Assembly: GCA_001897755.1 (NCBI GenBank)
Contig: MKUJ01000010.1
Span: 166,943-205,432, forward strand
DNA from: Afipia sp. 64-13
Lineage (GTDB): Bacteria > Pseudomonadota > Alphaproteobacteria > Rhizobiales > Xanthobacteraceae
Length of the DNA stretch: 38,490 nucleotides
Direction of reading: 5' to 3'
The number at the start of each line of letters is the position of its first letter. Within the stretch, counting starts at the first letter, position 1. The notes beneath the pieces were generated by a model. That model made no database searches and had not been told where the DNA came from. It saw only the letters and a list, made by a program, of their open reading frames with translations. Below are positions 26,271 to 34,091 of this stretch, one piece after another. The translations under genes were made by a program, and so were the position numbers.

Positions 26271-27437
26271 ATGAATTTCCAGTTCACCGCCGAACAGCGC
26301 CTCTTTCAGGAATCCGTCGGAAAATTCGCCCAGAAATTTCTCGCAGACGGCGCGGTCGCGCGGGCCAACAGCCGCGAATATCCGTGGGACGTCTCCCGCC
26401 AGCTCGCGGAACAGGGATTGCTCGGTCTCACCATTCCTGTCGAGAGCGGCGGTCACGGCGGCAGCCTGATCGATGCCGTGATCGCCATCGAACAGGTCAC
26501 CCTCGCCTGCCCGAAAAGCGGCGATGTCGTTCAGGCCGGCAATTTCGGCGCGATCCGCACCTTTGCCGAATATGCTTCGAAAGACCAGAAAGAGCGATTC
26601 CTTCCGGACCTGATCAACGGCACGAAAGTCATTTCGGTCGCCATGACCGAACCCGGCGCGGGATCGGCCACGACCGAGCTGACGACATCGGCGAAGCCGG
26701 ACGGCAAAGGCTTTCGCATCAACGGCTCGAAGATCTTCACCACCAACAGTCCGCACGCCGAACTGTTTCTGCTCTACGTCCGGTTCGGGCCGGGCGTCGG
26801 CGGCATCGGATCGGTGCTGGTCGAACGCAACACGCCCGGCTTCACGCTGGGCGAAACCTCGGCATTCATGAATGGCGAAACATGGCAGCAGCTCTATTTC
26901 GAGGACTGCTACATCCCCGCCGAGAATGTCCTGCTGCCGGCCGGCGGGTTCAAGAAGCAGATCAGCGGCTTCAACGTCGAGCGCCTCGGCAACGCCACCC
27001 GCTCGCTCGCCGTCGGTCAACTGGCGTTCAACATCGCCTCGCGCTACGTCGACGAACGCAGGCAGTTTGGCCGCAGGCTGTCCGACTTCCAGGGCATGCA
27101 ATGGAAGTTCGCCGAGATGGCGCTGAAGCTGGAAAGCGCGCGGCTGCTGCTCTATCGCGCCGCCATCAACGCCAGCACCGGATTGCCCTCGGCGTACGAA
27201 ACCGCGATCGCCAAGCTCGCCTGCAACCGCACCGGCTACGAAGTCGCCAACGACGCGATGCAGGCGATGGGCGGCCTCGGCTTCTCGGAGGATTGTCTGG
27301 TGCAATATTGCATGCGACGGGCGCGCGGCTGGATGATCGCCGGCGGCTCGTCGGAAATCCTGCTCAACCGGATCGCCGAGAGCGTCTTCAACCGCCCTCT
27401 GCCGCAGCGGCAGGCAAGCCTCGAAGCCGCGCAGTAA
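26271..27437 (+). CDS. Acyl-CoA dehydrogenase (second copy)
   Basis: This 388-residue FAD enzyme is about 60% identical to the copy at 16932-18101 and aligns without large gaps. It shows MTEPGAGSATTELT, GFKKQISGFNVERLGN with the helix-G Glu (about 237), ERRQFGRRLSDFQGMQWK and a C-terminal GWMIAGGSSEIL loop that again lacks the usual YEGT Glu. It should dehydrogenate an acyl-CoA related to the substrate of the other copy. A FAD-dependent oxidoreductase follows after 72 nt on the same strand, so the two are probably cotranscribed. The LysR gene lies 150 nt upstream with repeats in between. Confidence 0.94.
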   Translation: MNFQFTAEQRLFQESVGKFAQKFLADGAVARANSREYPWDVSRQLAEQGLLGLTIPVESGGHGGSLIDAVIAIEQVTLACPKSGDVVQAGNFGAIRTFAEYASKDQKERFLPDLINGTKVISVAMTEPGAGSATTELTTSAKPDGKGFRINGSKIFTTNSPHAELFLLYVRFGPGVGGIGSVLVERNTPGFTLGETSAFMNGETWQQLYFEDCYIPAENVLLPAGGFKKQISGFNVERLGNATRSLAVGQLAFNIASRYVDERRQFGRRLSDFQGMQWKFAEMALKLESARLLLYRAAINASTGLPSAYETAIAKLACNRTGYEVANDAMQAMGGLGFSEDCLVQYCMRRARGWMIAGGSSEILLNRIAESVFNRPLPQRQASLEAAQ

Positions 27438-27509
27438 AGAGCCGGCACGCCGAGGCGGCGGCCTGTCTTCATTGCCGGTTCGATCAGAGAGCATGACGCG
27501 GACATTCCG

Positions 27510-29189
27510 ATGACACCGGAGAAGACAGAGTATGATCTGATCGTCGTCGGCTCCGGAGCGGCCGGGCTGACGGCTGCGCTCGTCGCTTCCATCAAGGGAC
27601 TGGACGTGCTGCTGCTCGAACGGGCGGACGTCCTAGGTGGCACCACCGCGATTTCCGCGGGCTCGGCCTGGGTGCCGAACTCCCATTACGACACCAGCGA
27701 CAAGGATTCCAAAGCCAACGCCAGGCGCTATCTCGACGCCACGGTCGGCGGACATGCGCCGGACGATCTCAAGGATGCGTTTCTCGACGCAGCGCCGGCG
27801 ATGGCTCGCCTGCTGGCGGATCATTCGGAGGTTCGCTTCTGCGCCTATCCGCACCTTCCCGACTATTACTCCGAACGGGACGGCGCCACTCTGTCCGGGC
27901 GGGTTCTCGAAACCCTACCGTTCGACGGACGCAAGCTTGGTCGCCACTTCGCCCTGATCAGGCCGCCGCTGCCGGAATTCACGATCCTTGGCGGCATGAT
28001 GGTGAGCCGTTCCGACATCGCCCATCTGCTGAACGCATTCCGGAGCGTCCCATCATTCATCGCGACCGTCTGCATGCTGCTCAGACATGCGAAAGACCGG
28101 ATCAGCCATCCGCGCGGGACGCGCCTGGTAATGGGGAATGCGCTGGTGGCGCGCTTCCTCCATTCCCTGCTGGAGCGCGGCGTCATCATCAAGACCGCAA
28201 CGCGGGCGCGCGCGCCGATCATCGAGGACGGCGCCGTGCGCGGCGTTCTCGCCGACATCGGCGGCAAGCCCCGCGAATTTCTCACGCGACGCGGCGTGGT
28301 GCTGGCCGCGGGAGGTTTCACGCATCATCCCCGCCTGCGCGCGCCGTTGCTACCGGCTCCCGTTGCGAAATTTTCTCCCGTTCCGTCCGACAACGAAGGA
28401 GACGGCGTGAATCTCGGCCTGCAAGCCGGCGGCGCCATCGGCCAGACCCACGCCAACAATGCATTCTGGGCGCCGGTCTCGGTACGCCCGCGCCGCGACG
28501 GCACGACCGCCGTGTTTCCGCATTTCGCGCTCGATCGCGGCAAGCCGGGCCTGATCGCGGTGAACGGCGCCGGCCGGCGCTTCGTCAACGAGGCGACGTC
28601 CTATCAGATGTTCGTCGAGGCGATCTATGCCGCACAGGCACGCACACCGAGCATCCCCTGTTTCTTCATCTGCGATCAGGCCTTCCTGAAGACATACGGG
28701 CTCGGCATGATCCGTCCCGGGCAAATGAGCCTGCGCGCCTTCATCGACGACGGCTATCTGACGACCGGACGGACCATCGCGCAGCTCGCGAATACCCTGG
28801 GCCTCGATCCCACGGCGCTGTGCGAGAGCGTCGAGCGCTACAACGGCTTCGCCAGAACCGGCACGGATGCCGACTTCCACAAGGGCGAAAGCGCCTATAG
28901 TCGCAATATCGGCGATCCCGCTGTTGCGCCGAATCCCAATCTCGGACCGATCGAAACGGCGCCGTTCTATGCGATCCGGATCTATCCCGGCGATATCGGC
29001 ACCAGCGCCGGGCTAGTCACCAACACCTCGGCGCAGGTCCTCGATGCCGGCGGCGAACCCATCGAGGGACTTTACGCCGCGGGCAACGACATGAACTCCG
29101 TCATGGGTGGTGTCTATGCCGGACCGGGCTGCACCATCGGCACCGCCATGACGTTCGGATACATCGCCGCGATGCATGCGGCCGGCTGA
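27510..29189 (+). CDS. FAD-dependent oxidoreductase, 3-ketosteroid-delta1-dehydrogenase-like
   Basis: This 559-residue member of the FAD_binding_2 family has the Rossmann dinucleotide site VVGSGAAGLTAAL (about 12-24) and LERADVLGGTTAISAG. Late segments RYNGFARTG and GLYAAGNDMNSVMGG...YAGPGCTIGTAMTFG match the KstD/fumarate-reductase-like group. KstD members introduce a C=C bond next to a ketone in a ring; relatives desaturate smaller cyclic ketones or reduce enoates. Beside an acyl-CoA dehydrogenase it could desaturate a ring or 2-enoate intermediate. The substrate is not readable. The gene end overlaps the T tract of a terminator that serves the opposite strand. Confidence 0.9.
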   Translation: MTPEKTEYDLIVVGSGAAGLTAALVASIKGLDVLLLERADVLGGTTAISAGSAWVPNSHYDTSDKDSKANARRYLDATVGGHAPDDLKDAFLDAAPAMARLLADHSEVRFCAYPHLPDYYSERDGATLSGRVLETLPFDGRKLGRHFALIRPPLPEFTILGGMMVSRSDIAHLLNAFRSVPSFIATVCMLLRHAKDRISHPRGTRLVMGNALVARFLHSLLERGVIIKTATRARAPIIEDGAVRGVLADIGGKPREFLTRRGVVLAAGGFTHHPRLRAPLLPAPVAKFSPVPSDNEGDGVNLGLQAGGAIGQTHANNAFWAPVSVRPRRDGTTAVFPHFALDRGKPGLIAVNGAGRRFVNEATSYQMFVEAIYAAQARTPSIPCFFICDQAFLKTYGLGMIRPGQMSLRAFIDDGYLTTGRTIAQLANTLGLDPTALCESVERYNGFARTGTDADFHKGESAYSRNIGDPAVAPNPNLGPIETAPFYAIRIYPGDIGTSAGLVTNTSAQVLDAGGEPIEGLYAAGNDMNSVMGGVYAGPGCTIGTAMTFGYIAAMHAAG

Positions 29190-29221
29190 AAAAATACGGG
29201 CGGGGCCGGTCCTTCCCGCCC
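29189..29221 (-). terminator. Intrinsic terminator of the ABC transporter/racemase-like operon
   Basis: The stem GGGCGGG/CCCGCCC (29198-29204 and 29215-29221) has a 10-nt loop and, on the minus strand, is followed by a TATTTTTT tract. It overlaps the last base of the plus-strand flavoprotein gene, about 140 nt after the last minus-strand gene ends. Confidence 0.75.
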
Positions 29222-29297
29222 TGCCCATGTAAAGCCGTCACGAAGTCTGGAGTGTTTTTACTTCAAACTGGATCACGTCTGTCGCGGCGGTGTCCGT

Positions 29298-29322
29298 CAC
29301 CTCTCCCCGCTGGGAAGAGGTG
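29298..29322. repeat. Short palindrome CACCTCT...AGAGGTG
   Basis: CACCTCT and AGAGGTG are inverted around a CCCCGCTGGGA centre. It looks like a piece of a common rhizobial intergenic repeat and lies between convergent genes. No T tract follows. Confidence 0.45.
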
Positions 29323-29362
29323 CGTATCGCGCATGCCGGACCGCTTCCATCAAAGCGAAACG

Positions 29363-30157
29363 CTAACCGTCGCGAAGCGCGGGGACATTGTAGGCCGCGC
29401 CCATCTTCTTCACGAGTTCCTTCGGCGGCGCTTCGTAAAGCAGATGCCGGCTGACGCAGACTCCGGTCAGCTTGTGCATGCTGGCCATCATCTCGGCGCT
29501 CTTGGCCAGCAGCGTGTAAGTATCGAGCAAGGGCACGCCATCGATGGCAAAATGTCCGCGCTGGGCCATCATGGTGCCGGGAGGGCCGGCGCAGAACACG
29601 ACTTCGGCGCCCTTCGCCACCGCGCGCCGTGTCGCGGCGACGACTTGCTTCTCCATGGCATCGGCGACAGCCTCGCTGGTGAAGATGTCCTCCTGGCTGC
29701 GCACGTCGTCGAACTCGATGGGCTCGACGGCGGCAAGGCGATCGCGCAGGCCATAGCCGATCGGCATTTCGCGATACCGCGCGATCATCTTCCGGTTCGG
29801 CACGATGACGCCGAACCGCTCGCCCATGGTGCAGGCGGTGAAGCAGTTCACCTCCATGAACGACAGCACCGGGATATCCATAACCTCGCGCAGTTCGACC
29901 AGACCCGGATCCAGCGAATTGGCGAGCACGAAAGCGTCGTATCCGCCCTCCTGACGAATCCGGAGCGCGTTATCGAGCACCTCCCGGCTGTCGTAATGCC
30001 AGAACAGCCGGTACTGATCGCCCAGCACGCCCTTGGTCGTGCCCCTGACCTCCACCTTGGTGCCGGGCAACATCGCGCGATCGACATGTTTTTGTGTCGC
30101 CGCGATAAAGTGCTTCATCCCCGTTTCGGATGAAAGCAACTGAAACCATATCCGCAT
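29363..30157 (-). CDS. Asp/Glu racemase-superfamily protein, single-cysteine type (copy 1)
   Basis: This 264-residue protein belongs to the racemase/arylmalonate-decarboxylase superfamily. N80 replaces the first catalytic Cys in LANSLDPGL, while the second, C189 in EVVFCAGPPGTMM, is kept. Arylmalonate decarboxylase also has only the second Cys, with Gly at the first site, so decarboxylation or a related one-base reaction is more likely than racemisation. C105 and C109 (VNCFTACTMGERFG) are further conserved Cys. GAGG precedes the ATG by 5 nt. It is the last gene of a minus-strand set with a tandem paralogue of about 80% identity and an ABC importer, so it probably acts on the imported compound. 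Confidence 0.87.
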   Translation of the reverse strand: MRIWFQLLSSETGMKHFIAATQKHVDRAMLPGTKVEVRGTTKGVLGDQYRLFWHYDSREVLDNALRIRQEGGYDAFVLANSLDPGLVELREVMDIPVLSFMEVNCFTACTMGERFGVIVPNRKMIARYREMPIGYGLRDRLAAVEPIEFDDVRSQEDIFTSEAVADAMEKQVVAATRRAVAKGAEVVFCAGPPGTMMAQRGHFAIDGVPLLDTYTLLAKSAEMMASMHKLTGVCVSRHLLYEAPPKELVKKMGAAYNVPALRDG

Positions 30158-30197
30158 CGAAACCTCTTTTCCTGCTTGCCGTCACAACCGGACGATT

Positions 30198-30992
30198 TCA
30201 GCCTTCGCGCAATGCGTCGACGTTATAGGCCTGCCCGACCTTCTGAACGAGATCATGGGGCGGCGCTTCGTAAAGCAGATGCCGGCTGACGCAGATGCCG
30301 GTCAGCTTGTGCATCGAAGCCATCAGTTCGCCGGTCTTGGCGAGCAACGTGTAGGCGTCCAGAATCGGCACGCCATCGATCTCGAAGCGGCCGCGTTCCG
30401 CCATCATGGTGGCCGGAGGTCCGGCGCAGAACACCACTTCCGCCCCCTTGGCGACCGCCCGGCGTATCGCCGCGATGACCTGATGTTCCATCGCTTCGGC
30501 GACCTTCTCGTCCTTGAAGATCTCCTCCATCGAGCGGACATCGTCGAACTCGATCGGCTCGACTGCGGCAAGGCGATCGCGCAGGCCATAGGACAGTACG
30601 ATTTCCCGGTAGCGCGCGACGAACTTCCGGTTCGGCACGATGACGCCGAACCGCTCGCCCATGGTGCAGGCGGCAAAGCAGTTCACCTCCATGAACGACA
30701 GCACGGGAATGTTCATGATTTCGCGCAGCTCGACCAGACCCGGATCGAGCGAATTGGCGATCACGAACGCATCGTAGTTGCCATCTTTCCGGATCCGCAG
30801 CGCGTTATCGAGCACCTCGCGCGTGTCATAGTGCCAGAACAACCGATACTGATCGCCGAGCACGCCCTGGGTCGTGCCGCGAACCTCGACGACACTGCCG
30901 GGTGACAGGCCGCGATCGACGAGCTTTTGGGTTGCCGCGATGAAGCGCTTCAGGCCGGTTTCCGACGACAATAGCTGGAACCAAATTCTCAC
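30198..30992 (-). CDS. Asp/Glu racemase-superfamily protein, single-cysteine type (copy 2)
   Basis: This 264-residue protein aligns without gaps to the copy at 29363-30157, at about 80% identity. It keeps N80 in IANSLDPGL, C189 in EVVFCAGPPATMM and the NCFAACTMGERFG block. GTG 30992 is the likely start: GGAG lies 7 nt upstream and the protein then begins VRIWFQLL, matching MRIWFQLL of the paralogue. GTG 30998 lies too close to the same GGAG. The pair looks like a tandem duplication kept for two functions or a heteromeric enzyme. Differences gather at residues 131-134 and 155-176, while the presumed active-site segments are the same. Confidence 0.87.
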   Translation of the reverse strand: MRIWFQLLSSETGLKRFIAATQKLVDRGLSPGSVVEVRGTTQGVLGDQYRLFWHYDTREVLDNALRIRKDGNYDAFVIANSLDPGLVELREIMNIPVLSFMEVNCFAACTMGERFGVIVPNRKFVARYREIVLSYGLRDRLAAVEPIEFDDVRSMEEIFKDEKVAEAMEHQVIAAIRRAVAKGAEVVFCAGPPATMMAERGRFEIDGVPILDAYTLLAKTGELMASMHKLTGICVSRHLLYEAPPHDLVQKVGQAYNVDALREG

Positions 30993-30999
30993 GTTCACT

Positions 31000-31003
31000 C
31001 TCC
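31000..31003 (-). promoter_or_regulatory. Ribosome binding site deciding the GTG start of copy 2
   Basis: GGAG on the minus strand is 7 nt from GTG 30992 and only 1 nt from GTG 30998. This spacing and the match with the paralogue's N-terminus favour 30992. Confidence 0.65.
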
Positions 31004-31039
31004 GTATTGATCAAGCAGAAACCGGCCGGTCCGGAATGC

Positions 31040-32128
31040 TCATTCCTTGTAGTTTCGCGCCTGCTGGCGAACGGCCTCGTGATCGAAATCGTTGATCTCC
31101 TTGAGCAGGCTCGGGTCCCAGAACTTGTCGAGCGGCAGAGGCTCCTTGAGGATGCCGCCCGACACCATCAGGTTCATGTAGCCGTTGATCTGCGCGGTGG
31201 TCGAATTGCCGACCAGACCATCGATGATATCGATGTTCTTCAGGCGCGCGTTGAGGTTCATCAGGCCGTGGCGCATCGCCTCCTTGTCATCGACACCGCG
31301 TCGCTTCGTTGCCGGAAACACCTTCCAGTGAATCCGCACTGCGGCTTCCGGATTGGCCTTTGCAAACTCGACGCCCTTGGCGACACCGCGCCCGAGCTTG
31401 ATGACATCCGCCCTGTTCTCCTTCAGATAGTCGGCGCGAGCCCACAGGGCAGCGTTGAAACCGAGCTTGCTGCGATCCAGCGCATCGCTCGTCAGTTCGC
31501 GCAGCGGCACGCCGGCGGCCTCGATCGAGGCATGCAGGCCGTCGAACAGCGCGATGGCGTCGACACGTTTCTCGGTCAGCGCATGGGCCGCCTCGGGGCC
31601 CTCGCCCACGGCGGTGAACTTGATCGACGCCGGATCGCCACCGGCCATCTTCATCAGCGCCCGGACCACGGGAAGCTGGCTGTTGGCGAGACTCTGCAGG
31701 CCGACATTCTTCCCTTCAAGATCGCGGATGGTCTTCAGCGGACTGTCCTTCAACACCACCGGCGTGGCGTTGAAGGCCGTGGTATGGGTGTAGAACGCCT
31801 TGATCTGCGCATCGGGGACCTTCTGATACATCGCGAACAGCGCCGAGTTGGTGCCCGGAACGATATCGACCGTCCCGGCCATCAACGCCTGCAACGCTGC
31901 GTTGGCGCCGGCGAGGCCTACATACTCGACATCGAGTCCGTCCTGCTTCCAGTACAACTCCATCGGAATCGAGCTGTAAGTGCAGCCAAGCGGCGTGGTG
32001 GTGACGGTGGCAGAGCCGAGAATGATTTTCTTGCGGGTCTGGGCATTGGCGAAGCCGGTCGGCCCGAATATCGTGGCGCCGAGAGACATCAACAAGGCGT
32101 CTCGCCTCGATATACCGTTCGTGCTCAT
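31040..32128 (-). CDS. ABC transporter substrate-binding protein (SsuA/TauA/NMT1-like)
   Basis: This 362-residue periplasmic binding protein has a leader SRRDALLMSLGATIFGPTGFANA with a twin Arg, compatible with Tat export. The mature part has the NMT1/SsuA fold: VEYVGLAGANAALQALMAGTVDI, DLEGKNVGLQSLANSQ and VDAIALFDGLHASIEAAG. Members bind alkanesulfonates, taurine, nitrate, aromatic acids or thiamin precursors; the ligand cannot be told from sequence. GGAGGA precedes the ATG by 7 nt. It lies third in the order ATPase, permease, binding protein and is followed after 47 nt by the racemase-like pair. Confidence 0.93.
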   Translation of the reverse strand: MSTNGISRRDALLMSLGATIFGPTGFANAQTRKKIILGSATVTTTPLGCTYSSIPMELYWKQDGLDVEYVGLAGANAALQALMAGTVDIVPGTNSALFAMYQKVPDAQIKAFYTHTTAFNATPVVLKDSPLKTIRDLEGKNVGLQSLANSQLPVVRALMKMAGGDPASIKFTAVGEGPEAAHALTEKRVDAIALFDGLHASIEAAGVPLRELTSDALDRSKLGFNAALWARADYLKENRADVIKLGRGVAKGVEFAKANPEAAVRIHWKVFPATKRRGVDDKEAMRHGLMNLNARLKNIDIIDGLVGNSTTAQINGYMNLMVSGGILKEPLPLDKFWDPSLLKEINDFDHEAVRQQARNYKE

Positions 32129-32156
32129 GTCTTGTTCCTCCGTGGGTAACGTTGGA

Positions 32157-32987
32157 TCATCCGTTGGCTTGCGTGATGTCGTTGGCCCAGAACGCGACGC
32201 GCGTTTCGATCTGGACCATGACGAAATGGAGCAGCATGCCCATCAGCATCAAAATGAGAAGGCAGGCATAGACCGCCGGCGTGTCGAACGTCGCTTTCGC
32301 CTGCAGCATCAGATATCCGACGCCGGTGTTGCTTCCGACGAATTCGGCAACGACGGTTCCGATCAAGGCAAAAATGACGCCGATATGCAGGCCGGCGAAG
32401 ATGTAGGGCACGGCATGCGGCAGGCGAAGCCGGTAGAACATCTGCCAGCGCGTGGCGCCGAGCGATTTGAACAGTTCGTAGTGATCGCGGTCGCGCACCT
32501 TCAGGCCGTGCAGCGCGTTGATCAGGATCGGAAAGAAACAGACCGTCAGGACAATCACGATCTTCGAAACATCGCCGAAGCCGAACCAGATGATGATGAG
32601 AGGCGCGATCGCGACTTTCGGCATGCTCTGGAATGCGACGATGAAGGGCGTGATCACCTTCTCGAGGAACGGCAGGCTCGACAGGATTCCGGCCAGCACC
32701 ACCGCGATGACGGCGCCCAGCACAAATCCCACCACCACGGACCACAGCGTCGACAGCGTGTTGTCGAGATAGATGCCGGAGGCGAAGCCGTCGATCAGCG
32801 CGGCCCAGATCTGGCTCGGCGCCGGCAGCACAAGCGGCGTGACCCAGTTGTTGCGCGCGGCGATTTCGGCGATGACAACCAGCGCCACGGCGATGAGGCC
32901 CGACAACGCCAGTTCAAATGGAAAACGCAGGAATGGCGAGGAGGAAACGCCCTGCGGCGCGGATGCCTTGGAAGCCGGAGCGGTCAT
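32157..32987 (-). CDS. ABC transporter permease (SsuC/TauC-type)
   Basis: This 276-residue inner-membrane permease has about six hydrophobic segments, starting with ELALSGLIAVALVVIAEIA. The EAA-like cytoplasmic loop is seen as ELFKSLGATRWQMFYRLRLPHAVPYIFAGL, which couples to the ATPase. The BPD_transp_1 signature APLIIIWFGFGDVSK is typical of the sulfonate/nitrate/taurine class. The ATG overlaps the ATPase stop by 4 bp (ATGA at 32987-32984), indicating translational coupling. A single permease gene suggests a homodimer. Confidence 0.94.
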   Translation of the reverse strand: MTAPASKASAPQGVSSSPFLRFPFELALSGLIAVALVVIAEIAARNNWVTPLVLPAPSQIWAALIDGFASGIYLDNTLSTLWSVVVGFVLGAVIAVVLAGILSSLPFLEKVITPFIVAFQSMPKVAIAPLIIIWFGFGDVSKIVIVLTVCFFPILINALHGLKVRDRDHYELFKSLGATRWQMFYRLRLPHAVPYIFAGLHIGVIFALIGTVVAEFVGSNTGVGYLMLQAKATFDTPAVYACLLILMLMGMLLHFVMVQIETRVAFWANDITQANG

Positions 32988-33793
32988 GGCAGCGTCTCTT
33001 CACGATTGAGCAGCGCGCGAATTCGCGCAACCGCCCGAGTGAATTCAGGGCTTGCTTTCACGGACAGCGATCGCGGACGCGACAACGTGATATCGATGGT
33101 CTCGACCAGCCGCCCCGGCCCCGCCGACAGCGCGAACACGCGATCCGACAGCAGGACGGCCTCCTCGATATCGTGCGTGACGAACAGCACCGTCTTGTGC
33201 TGCTTCTGCGAGATCCGCTGCAACTCCATGTTGAGGTCCTCGCGCGTCATCGCATCGAGCGCGCCGAACGGCTCGTCCATGAACAGGATATCCGGATCGT
33301 GCAGCAAGGCCCGCGCGATGGCGGCGCGCTGCTGCATGCCGCCCGACAATTCTCTTGGATATTTTTCTTCCGCGCCGGCAAGGCGCACCGTCGCCAAAAG
33401 AGCGCGCGCGCGCTCCGTCGCGGCGGCCTTGTCCAATCCCAGGATATCGGCCGGCAGCGCGACGTTGGACAGCACCGTGCGCCATGGCAGCAAGGCCGGG
33501 GCCTGAAACACGAAACCGAACTCGCCGGGGGCGATGCTCTTTCCCGTCTCACCGAAGGTGATGGTGCCGGCGCTTGGCGTGATCAGGCCAGCGCACATCT
33601 TCAGCAGCGTAGTCTTGCCGCAACCGCTGGGACCGACAAGGCTGATGAACTCTCCCGCACGGACCTCCGATGTGACCGGAAGCAGCGCGGTGCAGGATCC
33701 GGACTGCGAGGCGTAGGTCTTCGCCGCCCCCTGAATACGCAGGACGACATTACCGTTCCGTGATGCTCCGTCGGCTTGCGCGGACTGCAGCAT
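32984..33793 (-). CDS. ABC transporter ATP-binding protein (SsuB/TauB-type)
   Basis: This 269-residue ATPase powers import through the permease encoded next to it. It has Walker A GPSGCGKTT (54-62), Q-loop in FVFQAPALLPW, signature LSGGMQQR (149-156), Walker B ILFMDEP (169-175) and the switch His 207 in VTHDIEEA. The LPWRTVLSNVALP stretch is typical of the SsuB/TauB/NrtD class. A purine-rich GAGGGGAGG lies just before the ATG. It is the first gene of the block C operon, downstream of a region with repeated TTGCTCAT. Confidence 0.95.
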   Translation of the reverse strand: MLQSAQADGASRNGNVVLRIQGAAKTYASQSGSCTALLPVTSEVRAGEFISLVGPSGCGKTTLLKMCAGLITPSAGTITFGETGKSIAPGEFGFVFQAPALLPWRTVLSNVALPADILGLDKAAATERARALLATVRLAGAEEKYPRELSGGMQQRAAIARALLHDPDILFMDEPFGALDAMTREDLNMELQRISQKQHKTVLFVTHDIEEAVLLSDRVFALSAGPGRLVETIDITLSRPRSLSVKASPEFTRAVARIRALLNREETLP

Positions 33794-34091
33794 TCGTCCT
33801 CCCCTCGCAGATTCTGACGACCGCGTTTCGTCCTTTCAGTTTTCCCCGCGAGGCATGGCGTTGACAGTGTCTATTGCTCATCGGACCATGCCCTTTGCTC
33901 ATTGAGGCCTGCGGACACGTCACTGGCGTCGCGGCTCGTGCTGCGGCATGCTCGGACCATCCAGGCTGAGGGCCCTCCCGAGACTTTCCGGTTTCCATCA
34001 CCATGACATTCGCGCTTCTTTCGCAACGCGATACGAGTCCGCCGCCGACACGCCGATGGCGGCGCAAGCCGGCGATTTCCGGGTCCGCCGA
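33794..34091. promoter_or_regulatory. Divergent region between ABC operon and TauE-like permease
   Basis: TTGCTCAT occurs twice in the same direction (33874-33881 and 33895-33902), 21 bp apart, that is, two helical turns. The second copy runs into the dyad CTCA-T-TGAG (33898-33906), whose reverse complement contains CTCAATG, as near the LysR gene. A TTGACA hexamer at 33861-33866 has no convincing -10 partner. GACA-G-TGTC (33863-33871) is a small palindrome. No gene is supported here, although the downstream frame is open from 33948. Confidence 0.45.

Noticed and set aside
31980-33506. 508-codon open frame opposite the ABC permease and ATPase
   Set aside because: Repetitive charged composition (Asp/Arg/Gln) and no motif; the opposite strand encodes clear ABC proteins.
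33861-33866. TTGACA as a -35 box for the TauE-like gene
   Set aside because: No acceptable -10 hexamer is found 16-18 nt downstream.
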